From contig QYRS01000001.1 in NCBI GenBank assembly GCA_006503535.1, positions 1,488,001 through 1,552,000 of the forward strand: a DNA stretch of 64,000 bases, read 5' to 3'. Of this stretch, positions 32,091-43,113 are shown piece after piece. The notes beneath the pieces were generated by a model. That model had not been told where the DNA came from, made no database searches, and saw nothing but the letters and a program-made list of their open reading frames with translations. This stretch comes from Arthrinium phaeospermum. Lineage: Eukaryota > Ascomycota > Sordariomycetes > Amphisphaeriales > Apiosporaceae. Positions within the stretch are counted from its first letter, which is position 1. Every line of letters begins with the position of its first letter. Both the position numbers and the translations under genes were made by a program.

Positions 32091-33929
32091 GTTGATGGTT
32101 GGGGAATAATTGGACGGGGTTGTTGTAAAGAGTGTCTGGCGGGTTCGACGCCTAGAGATAGAATAAGGAAAGAGAGAAAGCGAATGGACTTGAAATGAGT
32201 GTGGTCGAAAAGCTCGGTGGTGAAGAAGAAGAGTTTCGATGGAGGTGCAGCGGGAAGAGTGACTTATATAGTCACGGCATACGGACTCTCATCGTGATAA
32301 ACGGTCTGGAAGTTGACTGTTGTGTCGTGCGTCTTGTCAAGCATTGCTTTCCGAGTTCAGCGCCCCTTGCACCCATGCATGCTCAGGCACCATCGCGATG
32401 CATGATTAGATGCTGCCTGGGGTATGCTGGCAATGGGATAACAGACTGCAACATCTGGAGCATAATACAAGCTTTCTATAGGTTATTTTTAGGAGGCACT
32501 ATGGGACGAACAGGAAACCCTATACTAACGTGCCAAGCATGCGAACACCAGCCACTTGGCTCATTACTCATGATAGGCAGCATCGGGCTTTCCCGAAGCT
32601 TGGATGGCTTGAGTATATCGCCAAGTCTTGTCTTCTCGACCGAACTATCGCCTCCACCGAGCCGGGTAAAACTTCCCTTTGAAACACATGAAACACGTCT
32701 CGGCATTGGTTACTTACCACGATGATCCCTAATCGCTACACTATTTGAGGAACGGGAAACCCCCCAGGAATTGGCATACCCAATCGGAAATATATCTTTA
32801 TCTCTGAGCCTCAATGCTTAATGGTATTCTTAGCGGTGATGCCGTGGGGGATATATAGCATGCCCTTAATGACGTAGTGGCCATATGAAGAGTGATATGC
32901 TGCGCAATTGCATCCTAAGTCAATGCAAGAGCGCAGTACGAAGTAGGCACGGGGCACGGGGTGCAGATTAGGTGGCACTAGGTTACAGGATTTGAGGACC
33001 CGTTAACCTGCATCGACACGACAGCCTAACGAAGTGCCGGCATTTTTCTTGCTCCATTTGGAGGCCCGACTTCCGCCGATAGCCGTCTTTGCCGCTTTCA
33101 GCCACCGACAGCCGCTATTTATCTTGGCAGGGACCCTTGGCTTACAGCACAATGAGGGAATCGGAATCGAGATGTCAGCGGTTCGCAATCACTATCTTGG
33201 TTCCCGGTGTGCCAATACTTTAAGAAGCCACGATTATTGGCCTTGTCCGATGACGTGGCTGAACAAGCGATGTTCGGATCTGTCCTACGAACTCAGCCCA
33301 ACTCGAGATAAGATGGATGCTAGGACCCCTACTTTGATCATTGATCCGCCAGGCACATAATTCAATCACTAACACCGATGCTAGCTCGTCATATAGGACA
33401 TCATAGAAGCTTTCAAGGGGCATGGATAATTTCTGCACGAGTGCTCTGTAGTGCATCGCATCCTTTCCTTGCTTCATCGCACGATAAGCGTTGACTGCAA
33501 TCGGCAGATTATCCTGCTGATACGGGCAAGCCTTTCGAAGAGGCTCGCGTGTGCTTCAGCGTGCCCACGTCCACTAATCTCAAGCTTACAGGCCCACATC
33601 CGCTAGAAAGCATCGAATCACAGCGCGTTGGCGTGAAAACTGACCGCTGAATTGGCAGGGTAGGTTGCGACTGGGGCCGGTCAGTGACCGATGAAATTGT
33701 CCCCGCGTTTCCCCTTGGTGCTTGGGCTGCTCCAGACCCGGGTTCCCTCGTGACCTTGCTCCATCCTACAATTTTTCTGACAACGGGTTTCTCTATTTCT
33801 CTCCTCTCTCGCAACCCTTTTGACGGAGGAAACAATTCCTCGGATCCGGCCTTGTGTAATGCCCCGAAGGACCCGCAATCCGACTACCCACGCGCTTGGA
33901 GATCGGACCCCAGATCGCCTGCGTGTGCC
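32091..33929. other. intergenic, 1.84 kb, divergent promoter region
   Basis: Lies between the divergent secreted-protein and double Zn-cluster genes, so it carries both promoters. The frame leading into the regulator is open from 33684 but has no ATG before 33930. Other open frames (for example 32195-32725) lack support. Confidence 0.5.
32263..32270 (-). promoter_or_regulatory. Candidate TATA box of the secreted protein gene
   Basis: TATATAAG on the minus strand, about 173 bp upstream of the ATG at 32090. Position is compatible with a fungal core promoter plus a 5' UTR. Sequence match only. Confidence 0.4.
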
Positions 33930-36360
33930 ATGGAGATGGAAGACGTGAGTTTGGAGGTGGCCGAAAAGGACACCGCTGCTGAAATCGCCGCCGAGGCTGC
34001 TGTGTCCGACCCTGCCAACCACCGGCCGCCGCCAAAGCACCAAGACACCCCGAATCCCAGGAAAACATGCCAACCCTGTCGCTTGAGGAAGGTGAGATGT
34101 CTGCAGGGTGAGGGGGCGTCATGCGCCAATTGCGACCGCCTAGGCTTCACGTGCTCGTTTCAGGCCGCCTCGCCGCAGGGCGACGGCGACAATGGCCCGG
34201 CTTCATCCATGACCCTGCCACGCCGTCGCGTGCGGCTGGCGTGCAGCAACTGCCATTCGCGCAAAGCGCGATGCAGCGGAGAGATGCCGAAATGCAAAAG
34301 GTGCCAGTCCCAGGGCATCGAGTGCATCTACCGGCCGACCAAACGGTCTGGAACCCTGACCACCCCAGCCCCGGGGCAGGCCGGCGATTCCGAGCACGAG
34401 TCCGTCTCCTCCGAGCCTCCGGAGAAAAGGAGACACGTGCACAACAACTCCAATGCTTCACAAGGCGACTATGCCATCGCCAACCGAGCCGGTACCCACG
34501 GACCTTGGTCCGTCAATCACGACACGTCAGTATTGAACCTACCTAACCTACCTACCTATCTTGCGGCCCTGGAGCTCGCTGTGTGAAAATTTGGCTGAAC
34601 AGTATCACAGAGGCATCAACTTCCCCGATGAGGCCCTCATTACCCGCACCTTCGACAACTATTTCAAGCATGTACATCATGTGCCGGTATTTTCTTTTCT
34701 CCACCGCGCGTCGCTAATGCAACGATACCACGCAGGCATGATGGATCGTGCTTTGCTGCTAGCGCTGGTGGGAATCACATCTCTGCTCACCGATCTCGGC
34801 CCTGGGACCAGGGAGTACGGGTCTAAGTGCATCGACGAATGCCAGAAGATGATACTGGCGGACATGGAGAATCCATCAACTATCAAGATCCAGGCCATGG
34901 TGTTCATTATGAAGTATCGGATGCTTACCCAGCGGTTCACGAGCGCTTTCATGCTAGCTTCCGTCGCCGGTCGTGCTTCTTACGCCCTGCGCCTCAACTA
35001 CGAGAACCCCAACCTCTGTTTCCTGGCGCGCGAGTCGCGGCGGAGACTTATGTGGGCGTTTATGACTATCGATTCCGGCATCAACGGAGGGTACCCCGAT
35101 TTCACGCTGCTGCCGTCGGAAGCGCTGCACATACAGCTGCCCTGTAACGAACGGAACTTCGAGTTTGATCTCCCCCAGATCACCGAACACCTGCGCCCAA
35201 TACCTACTAAACCATTTCCAGATGATGTCGGATCGCTCGCACTCCACGTGCGCCTGCTCTGGATCCGCAGCCGGATCCTGTACTGCACCAAGAACGTGCT
35301 CGCGATGCCGGAAACCGAACTGCGCGAACTTCCCAAGCTGGTGAACGTTCTGGCCCAGGAGCTGAACGGCTTCAACGAGCACTTGCCGGCATCTTTCCGG
35401 TTCTCGGACAACAACGTCAAGCTTCGCGCCTACTCGCCCCGGCTGTGCGTCTTCATCATGATCCACGTGTGGTGGCGCCAGTGTCACTGCGATCTTTACC
35501 GAATCGTGCTGGTAGGCCTCAAAGAGGCACTCCCTCGATCCTCGCTGGATCGGCTACCGCCCCAGTTCGTGGAGCTCTGCCAGCGACAGTGTTACGAACA
35601 CGCACTGGCCATGGCCGACATTTTCCGTGTCGTGCTGTCCCTTGATGGCGGGCTCCCCGTCACAGACCTGGACTTGCCGGTATGCGCGTACCAGTGCGCG
35701 CGCATGCTATTCTTCGCGCACCATATGGCAGGACTGCAGTTTCAGATCAGCGCAGACCAGGTCCACGAGCACTCGCAGCGCTGCCTGCAAATCGCGCGGC
35801 ACATGTCGCACATACCCGCCGTCCAAACAATCTTGACCGATCTTGAGAAGCTCATCGCCCGGGGTTTCTCGGCGAGCACGACGCCGAGCCACCCAAGCAG
35901 CCCGGACTTTACACGCGCCTCGATTCCAGCCCAGCAAATCCTGTCGCGGCACAACCCGATCCAGCTGATGGGTCTTACGGACGAGAACGAGATTCCGGCC
36001 AGAGCTGTGGGGATGGTGGCCTCGCCCACTATACATGGGGCCGTTGCGTCGCCCCTTACGCACGGGCATGGCGGCACCCCGATCCTACAAACACCACTAT
36101 CGCAATCGACACCACCCGCAACGGCGGCCCGCGCGGCCGCCTTTGCCGATCAAATGCCGGGTGCGCAGCTCGTCAACATGCCCCGGCCGCATCTCGCGCC
36201 TGTGGACCCGCCCGAGGGGCTTGATAACAACAACGCCTTCGAGGGCGCCATGGACGGGTTCGACTTCAACATGGAGTCTTTTGGCAACACGGGCGCCGAG
36301 GCGGTGTCGTGGTTTTCCAACGAGTGGCTGGGGAACGAATACTCGCAGACCACGGCATGA
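33930..36360 (+). CDS. Transcription factor with two tandem Zn2Cys6 clusters
   Basis: Two exons, 33930-34529 and 34603-36360, 785 residues. The ATG at 33930 (gccATGG) is the first in frame. Two complete binuclear zinc clusters occur back to back: CQPCRLRKVRC...C..C......C at about 47-75 (C-x2-C-x6-C-x7-C-x2-C-x6-C) and CSNCHSRKARC...C..C......C at about 105-132 (spacing 2-6-6-2-6). Most fungal members carry one. A basic linker precedes the central fungal transcription-factor region (about 200-560; FDNYFKHVHHVPVFSFLHR, ESRRRLMWAFMTID). The C-terminus is Pro/Ala-rich and ends in an acidic/aromatic stretch that could activate. Nuclear; target genes unknown. The 73-nt intron contains an ACCTACCT microsatellite. 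Confidence 0.87.
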
Positions 36361-37461
36361 ACTACCGAAAGTATTACCACATTTACCAAGTCCGTGGAGT
36401 GGTTTTCTTGACGACCAACCCGGACCAGATACGCGAGATCTCGCTACCCACTTTTGCAGCACGACTTTCCAACCACGAAGAATTTGAACACGCTTGGAAA
36501 CGACCGGGCGCCGCAAGACATTTTATTATATCGAGCACACACTGAATGTAGCTCACAAGGCATGCTGGGGGATTCGCGCTGCTTGTGGACTTTGTATATA
36601 TAATACCCCTGAGGAGTTGGTTTTGGTGCCTGGAGAAAGCAGGCGTCCCCATCACATAGCATTGCGTTTGGTGTATATTTAGAGTGCTTTTAGATCTAGG
36701 TAGAAATAAAGTAATTCAATACCAAGCATGCAATATTTCGGACTTCTGAAACGGAATTTGAGGATGATCAGGATATCGGTAGTAGGTCGTTGTCTTCTTG
36801 TGTCACTTGGTCTAGCTCCACAAGCCAACAGTCCTCCAAATCGCACAAAATGATAGAAATGCCCCGATTTGAACTGTTGCATTTATACAGTGTTTGCTAG
36901 AATTGACATACAAACAAACGATACAGCCTTCTACAAGACATTCCTTTCTCTATGCCACTCGACCACAGTACGCAAGGATGAACGAGGTACCTAGGCTGGC
37001 ATGGAACCCTTTCAGTCAAGCTCTCCAGCAAGATGCCGAGTATACTACCCGAATTTTGTAAAATGAATCTCTGACCAAAAAGCGAAGGGCCCTCGGTGTC
37101 GCATGGTGAGGGCCAGGGGGTACGGCGTAAATATTTATGTAATCCGCTACTTCGCTGGGGAAAGAGTGCTGTAATTGGATTTATAACTTCCAGCTTTTGC
37201 TTGCATGCCAGGTTCGCTTATTCCAGGCACATGCAGGGTTGGCAGGTGCTAATTCTGCCACCAGTTTCCGCTAAAATTCTCTTAATCGCTAAAGCCAATA
37301 GCACAACCCCGCCATTGTCGATAACGAAAATCAGAGAGGCAGCGCAACCCCCACTAGTCGTTGCAATCCATCAATTCGGCCTTTCAAGACGCTGACAACG
37401 ACTAGATTGGAAGTGAGAAATTACCACTTGATCTACCTAGTTCTACCTACAAAAGAACAAT
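36361..37461. other. intergenic, 1.1 kb
   Basis: 3' side of the double Zn-cluster regulator and promoter of Nob1. AT-rich stretches near 36660-36780. No gene supported. Confidence 0.45.
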
Positions 37462-38916
37462 ATGGAGGGACCAAGCGCAGTAACTCCGCCGGCGCCGACC
37501 TGGGTAACCGCTGCTGCACCTGCGCCAGCACCAGCAGCACCAGCGCCAACACAAGAGCAATCCCCTGCTGAGCCGGAACAGACCACCACCACTGCCGACG
37601 ACACCCCGGCCACCAGCACTGAGACCACCAGCACCGCCACTCCTTCCCAAAAGCCCGTCAAGCTCCTCATCGTCGATACCGGTCCCCTGATCAAGAACGA
37701 CCCGCCGCTGAGCACGCTGCTCGCCAAAGCCGACGAGATCTACACGCTGCCCTCGGTCCTGACCGAGATCCGCGACGAGGCGACCCGGTCGCGCGTCCAG
37801 ACCCAGCTGCTGCCGTTCCTGAAGCTGCGCAGCCCCCGCCCCGAGAGCGTCAAGTTCGTCCAGGACTTCGCGCGCCGCACCGGTGACCTCGAGGTCCTCA
37901 GCAAGCCCGATATCCACCTGATCGCGCTCACGTACGAGCTCGAGTGCGAGAAGAACGGCGGCGACTGGCGCCTGCGCAAGACGCCCGGGCAGAAGACGAC
38001 GAACGGGAAGTCGCCGGCGGCGCTGGCCAAGTTGGCGCAGGAGAAGGAAGCCGGAGAGGACACTACCACAAGCACATCGACCGACACACCTGCCGAGTCG
38101 ACTACAGCACCAGAGGTGCCAGAGGCTGAGGCGGAGCAAGCAAAGAGCGAAAAGCCCGTGGTCGGGCAAGAAGATGTGTCGCACAAACTTGGTACACTCA
38201 GCCTAGCAGAGACGACGACAGAAAACACATTGGGAGACGTAGTCGCTGAGGACGAGGACGAAGACGACGACGAAGATGGCTGGATCACCCCGTCGAACCT
38301 CAAGAAGCACCAGGCGAAGGACCAGGTCTCGTCGCCCGAACAGCCCATCCAGCGGGTCCTGCAAGTGGCGCTGCTCACCTCCGATTTCGCCATGCAGAAC
38401 GTCACCCTGCGCATCAACCTGAACCTGCTGTCGCCGTCCATGTCGCGGATCACGCGGGTCAAGACGTGGGTGCTGCGGTGCCACGGCTGCTTCCAGGTGA
38501 CGCGGCAGATGGACAAGCAGTTTTGCCCCAAGTGCGGCCAGCCGACCCTGACGCGCGTCAGCGCGACGACGGACAGCAGCGGCAACTTCACGGTGCACCT
38601 CAAGAAGAACTTCCAGTTCAACAAGCGCGGCAACGTCTACAGCATCCCCAAGCCCGTGCACGGTACGTCCAACAACAAGTACCGTGGGCAGGGCGGCGGC
38701 AAGGGCGGCTGGGGCACCGAGCTCCTGCTCGCCGAGGACCAGAAGGAGTACGCACAAAAGGTGACGGACCAGCAGCGGCTTCGGACCAAGGACCTCATGG
38801 ACGAGGACTACCTGCCCGGCATCCTGACGGGCAACCGCAAGGGAGGCGCCGGCGGTGCCGGCCGGCCGCGCGTGGGGGCGGGCAGGACGATCAACTCGAA
38901 GAAGCGGCACGGCTGA
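37462..38916 (+). CDS. NOB1: 20S pre-rRNA D-site endonuclease Nob1
   Basis: Single exon of 484 residues, ATG at 37462. Nob1 makes the final D-site cut that turns 20S pre-rRNA into 18S rRNA in cytoplasmic pre-40S particles. A Thr/Pro/Ala-rich leader (about 1-64) precedes the PIN nuclease domain, which starts VKLLIVDTGPLIKN with the first catalytic Asp at about 72; LTEIRDEATRSRV and KPDIHLIALTYEL supply further PIN elements. An acidic/Ser-rich insert follows. GWITPSNLKKH and the zinc ribbon CHGC...CPKCG (from about 340) are diagnostic, and the C-terminus (RPRVGAGRTINSKKRHG) is the conserved basic tail. Essential housekeeping gene, very likely single copy. Confidence 0.96.
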   Translation: MEGPSAVTPPAPTWVTAAAPAPAPAAPAPTQEQSPAEPEQTTTTADDTPATSTETTSTATPSQKPVKLLIVDTGPLIKNDPPLSTLLAKADEIYTLPSVLTEIRDEATRSRVQTQLLPFLKLRSPRPESVKFVQDFARRTGDLEVLSKPDIHLIALTYELECEKNGGDWRLRKTPGQKTTNGKSPAALAKLAQEKEAGEDTTTSTSTDTPAESTTAPEVPEAEAEQAKSEKPVVGQEDVSHKLGTLSLAETTTENTLGDVVAEDEDEDDDEDGWITPSNLKKHQAKDQVSSPEQPIQRVLQVALLTSDFAMQNVTLRINLNLLSPSMSRITRVKTWVLRCHGCFQVTRQMDKQFCPKCGQPTLTRVSATTDSSGNFTVHLKKNFQFNKRGNVYSIPKPVHGTSNNKYRGQGGGKGGWGTELLLAEDQKEYAQKVTDQQRLRTKDLMDEDYLPGILTGNRKGGAGGAGRPRVGAGRTINSKKRHG

Positions 38917-39113
38917 AGAGATCAAACAAAGTAAAATCGCATAAAAGACTTTATAGATATGACCATGACACACTATGTATATATGATACCACCGGAATTT
39001 TGGATTTACTGGATGAAATATAAAACTGCTTTTGTTTTGTAACATGAGCTGCATGATCAGGAACTGGGACTCAGAACGGTAGGACGGCACTTGTGCGAAG
39101 AGAATATAAACGT

Positions 39114-39476
39114 TTATGATTTGCTATCCTCGACCAATACTGTCCAAAGGCAAAAGGCAACGGCTAAGAGTCCAGAGCCTCCCCAAAGCAGAAAGAAAAC
39201 CACGATCTGAATGCTGGTATGCCAATCAAAATTTATTCCACGCCTTGAACTCCGTTCCCCCGAGGTGATATCTGCGTCGTAATAATAGACGAGCAAGCTA
39301 GATCTCTCTGCTTTTTGGATCCACGTAGTAAGAGCATGTCCGTTTCCATCGTGCCCCAAGCCCCATTTTTCATGCGGCCAGTTTTGCTGCTGCTGCGAGT
39401 CTGCTCTATGCTTTTCGATGTGTAGAAGCGCGCTGATGAAGGTCCGATACCAAATATTCCACCAGTCCGGCCAAGT
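39114..39476 (-). CDS. Small membrane protein, 3' exon only (5' part unresolved)
   Basis: A 120-codon open stretch on the minus strand begins directly after a TAG that can be read as a CTAG acceptor at 39477. It reads WPDWWNIWYRTF, then a Q/H-rich part, then a clear transmembrane segment (TSIQIVVFFLLWGGSGLLAV) near the C-terminus. Composition is protein-like and the frame is continuous, but I could not place a first exon with an ATG in 39480-39814. It may be a real small membrane protein next to Nop10 or a chance frame. Confidence 0.35.
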   Translation of the reverse strand, partial: TWPDWWNIWYRTFISALLHIEKHRADSQQQQNWPHEKWGLGHDGNGHALTTWIQKAERSSLLVYYYDADITSGERSSRRGINFDWHTSIQIVVFFLLWGGSGLLAVAFCLWTVLVEDSKS

Positions 39477-39814
39477 CTAGTTCGCAGGTTCGTCATGGTC
39501 ATGAAATGGTATCACTCGTACAGAGGTCGTGGGCCAAATATGTTGTCTGTCTTATGCGAACTTGTCTTGGCTAGTCTATTGCGCAGGCTTGTCTAGATGG
39601 TTTCAAAGGGCACATGTTAGCGATCTCGTCCCATATTCCTCTTCATGGTTGTTTCTTCCTCATTTACCCAGAATGACGAGACCCTGCTTTGCCGCCTTCA
39701 CGTCGTCTTGAACTTGGCCTACACACTCAGCCAAAAATCCAAAAAAAGCCAGACGGGGAACAGCACAGGAGCAGGGCACGCAGGGGGGGTTTAGAGAGCA
39801 AGGAGAGAAAGAGA

Positions 39815-40000
39815 CTACTCACCACCCTGGAGGTGAAGCAGAAGGCCGTAGCGCTTCTTGAGGGTGACGCGCTGGCGCGACCACTTGTCGTCGGGGGAGA
39901 AGCGCGCCGGGTGCGCCGACTTGGTGACCTCGCCGGACAGGACCTTCTTCAGCGTGTAGTTGCGCTTGCCATCGGGAGCGAGGGTGTACATCAAATGCAT
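39815..40000 (-). CDS. NOP10: H/ACA snoRNP subunit Nop10
   Basis: 61 residues from the ATG at 40000, matching the usual about 60-residue length. Nop10 is a core protein of H/ACA RNPs that guide rRNA pseudouridylation in the nucleolus, with Cbf5, Gar1 and Nhp2. The sequence starts [20 protein letters not shown] and contains [20 protein letters not shown] and TLKKRYGLL, the most conserved parts of the family. The last codons (LHLQGGE) are less typical: GTGAGT at the stop could be a donor joined to a TAG acceptor about 110 nt later, giving a different short tail. Identity is firm; the 3' end is not. Confidence 0.92.
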   Translation of the reverse strand: MHLMYTLAPDGKRNYTLKKVLSGEVTKSAHPARFSPDDKWSRQRVTLKKRYGLLLHLQGGE

Positions 40001-40622
40001 CTTGGCGGTTTTGGTTTGAAGTTTTGTTTGGGGGGGACGAAGAGATGGTGGCTTGGCTGGTAGAGGTGGTGGTCGTTGTCGGCGGTCGTCGAGCTGGGCT
40101 GGGGAATCGGACTGAAGCTGTAGCTGCTACACTGGAACTATTTTTTTTTTCTTCCGCAGAAAATGGCAATTGGGATTTGTTTTGGGGGAAAAGCTTTCGA
40201 TAGGCAGGCGGTGAAGAGCTCGGTGCTTTCCTGGGGGGGGCTTTGGTGGGGCAGCTGTCGGTTGGTCTCGCGACTTGTATCAGTCACGGATGTAAAGATT
40301 GACTATTTCAAAGTCGACAAACGATCTAGGCCATACAAATCGAGGTACGATACAACTTATATCATATCTCTATTGGTCTTTTGCATTTGAACTGTTTTTA
40401 CTGCTATGGATCGAGACTGGACGCCGACTTCGAATGATAAACGCAGCTCATTCAATTGCCGGGGTGTAAGTGCAAAGATGCGCCATTGACTGCTGGATTG
40501 CTTACGACACATATCAAGCGCCTGCGACTTGCTGCACCACGTCTTATTCTACATATGCGAAAATGAAGTATTTCACGCCAGAACAGCAGAAACTTCAGTA
40601 AATAAAGCGATGGTTTCTATCT
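40001..40622. other. intergenic, 622 bp
   Basis: Nop10 promoter side (minus strand) and 3' side of the FAD oxidoreductase. A T10 run at 40141-40150 is the only notable sequence. Confidence 0.45.
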
Positions 40623-42259
40623 CTAGGGAAACAGTTTGAAACCTCCGGGGACCCCTTTCTGGAACAGTCCCTGCGGATCGTATAGCTTACTGACGCGCTG
40701 GAGCTCCGCCTTGTTCTCTGCCCCGTACGAGCCGATGGGGTCCTGCGAGGTAAATGCGTAGTTCATATACGTGTAGGGGACCAGCTGATCCCTGGCCGCG
40801 GCCCGCGACTTGATGGACCCCAAGATGGACTCCATCGTCTCCAGCACGGCCGCGTCGTCGCTCTGTTTAGACCAGTACGTGAGCAAGAGCACCGAGATCA
40901 GCGGCCCATCTTCGAGGCTGAGCCCCAGCGAGTTGCCGCCCTGGGCTGCCGAGGCTTCGAGCAGAGAGCGGGCGTGCGGCTGCAGCGTCAGGGAGCAGAT
41001 CAGGCCTTCGCAGGGTTTGATGGGTTCCAGGCCGGCCGTGTAGATCTCGGCAGCTTCTTGAAGGATGCTGGCGTCGGCCTTCAAAGTGGTGTTGAAGTAG
41101 GCAGATCTGGACACGTGACGTCAGCCTTCTTGTTGCGCCGTACTCTTGACGGGATGCTGCACTTACCTCTGGATGACAGGGGAATCCCCAGCTTGCTCCT
41201 TAGCCGCCTCTGCCAGGCTCAACACACGCATCGAATTGAGCTGGTCCAGCTGCGGACTAACAGACGTGAAAGGGCGGAGCACGGCCGGGTTCTCCTCGGG
41301 GTGGTTATGGTACAGCTGGTTCTGGCACATCATCTGCGGTCCGAACATGGCGGCATAGCCCGTGCTGACCATCAGGTGCGTGTCCTTGGATGCGTCGGGC
41401 TTCTGCAGCTCGTCGACGAGGTGTTGGATCTGCTCCGGGAAGCTGGGCGCGAAGTAGTAGACGCTCCCGCCGTACATGGGTCCCTGCTCGAAGGTGGGAA
41501 AGTCGTAGCGAGTGACAATGCCGAAGTTGTTGCCGCCGCCCCGGAGCGCCCGGAACAGGTCTGCATTCTCTTTACCGTTGGCGTTGACGATCTCTCCGGA
41601 AGCTAGTACGATCTCGTAGTTGAGGACCTAGCAAGCCACCAAGTCAGTAATCCCCCTTCTCCCTTTCTGGTACGGAGAACCAGGATTGAAGTGGATGAAA
41701 ACGTACGTTGTCGCAAACGAAACCGTCACGGGAAGAGTGGAAAGAAAGACCGCCTAGGAGTTATATCTGTCAGCGCTTCCCGCCGGCGAAAGCGTATAAA
41801 GAGAGCAATACCTTCCAATGCGAGGCCGCCAATCCCAGATTTGGCTGATCGGCCTCCCGCAACTCCAAGTCCTTTCTTCCCCAGCTCCTCATAGACGGTG
41901 CCCCATCGCTCGCCAGCAGCGATGGACACTCGCCCTTCCTCGATAGCCAACCCCTTCAACAAGGACAGGTTCACCGTGATCCCATCTTGCACATTGGCAC
42001 AGCCAGGCAGTGGTTGGCACCCTGCCCCGTAAATGGCAACCGATACTTGGCCGCTCAAAGCGTGGGGTCCGACATGCTTGAGGAAAGCGGAGATCTCTTC
42101 CTTGGACTTGGGTAGGAAGATGCAGCTGGGGCGGATTTCGACATTCAATGCCGATTGATATACCTTGTTCAAGGTATCATAATTATCCGCTCCCTGAAGG
42201 ACGAAACGCGAATCCGGCAGGGCCTGTTGCAGGTCCTTGATAACTTGAGAGGTAGCCAT
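40623..42259 (-). CDS. FAD-linked oxidoreductase (PCMH/BBE-like)
   Basis: Four exons: 42259-41812, 41753-41707, 41627-41167 and 41106-40623, 479 residues. The PCMH-type FAD domain is shown by RPSCIFLPKSKEEISAFLKH, SGIGGLALEGGLSFHSSRDG (rebuilt over intron 1) and NADLFRALRGGGNNFGIVTR. The C-terminal BBE-like end contains YDPQGLFQK. These flavoproteins oxidise alcohols, sugars or alkaloid- and polyketide-like substrates. The segment that usually reads R-x-G-G-H, whose His binds FAD covalently, reads YGAGCQPLPG here, so the histidyl link is probably absent. No signal peptide is seen, unlike many secreted relatives. Substrate unknown. Confidence 0.87.
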
Positions 42260-43113
42260 GTTCTGATTTGAGTGAGTATAACAGCAAGCAACCTAGGATG
42301 TAAATGCTGTGGATGAAGATCGAGAAACACAAAATGCACTTTGGTCATGGACAGCCTCACAGGTTTAAATGCTGTTTATGACAGCCTGCGCGATGCCCAC
42401 TGCTGTGCAGGCTGATGCGTGTTGCTGATGAGGCCCCTCATTCCCACCGTATATTTCAACCTATCATGAGCGATCGATGCATGTTGGTTGGTAGCCAACC
42501 AAAAAGGGGATGTGCGTGCTGTGAGATGTAACCTCTACCCGCCCTGGACTCTGCCTTACGCTCCGGCTTGCCGGGACGTAATAGTTTGATGTCATCAATT
42601 GCTGCATTGCAACTCAGTATGGAAACTCGTCCAGCTACTGTGGTTCCTTCTTTTGCGGCAGTTTGCAAGAGGTTCAATCAAGATCGTCAAATAAGGTGAG
42701 GTTTATTTTTAGACGACACGTCCATCCGCTAGCGGTCGTTCTTTAGCGATTTGCATGGAGGGTCTGAGCCCCAGCGTGTAAGTGCTTGGGGGCTGAAGCT
42801 GCAGTCGGAGTTCTGGTTGTAGCTGACCCCTGCATATTTGCAGGCTACAGCAGTTTGACCCCGCACCAAGATCACGCCGAGGGTCGACCAACTTCTCTTG
42901 CACCGAATGTGACCAGCTTTCAGATTCGTAGCATCACACGGTCGGTTACTCTGATTTCGTTGACTGAGGACTCAATTTACACACGACCTAGCATGCATCT
43001 TCAATCCCCCTCGCCAGGTAGTTTTGTTAGAGTACCAGGCTTGCAGGCTGTACTCAGGGTGCAAGGGCCACGCTCAGCACTGGACCCCGCCCAGAATTAC
43101 AGGTAATTGCTCA
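42260..43113. other. intergenic, 854 bp
   Basis: Promoter side of the FAD oxidoreductase and 3' side of the MFS gene. No supported feature. Confidence 0.45.

Noticed and set aside
32195..32725. 176-codon plus-strand frame upstream of the regulator
   Set aside because: Overlaps the promoter of the secreted protein gene and has no recognisable motif.
33684..33929. Upstream extension of the double Zn-cluster regulator
   Set aside because: Open frame but its first codon is GTG and no ATG precedes 33930; more likely 5' UTR.
37740..38633. 297-codon frame antisense to Nob1
   Set aside because: Mirror of the Nob1 codon pattern; Ser-rich low-complexity translation.
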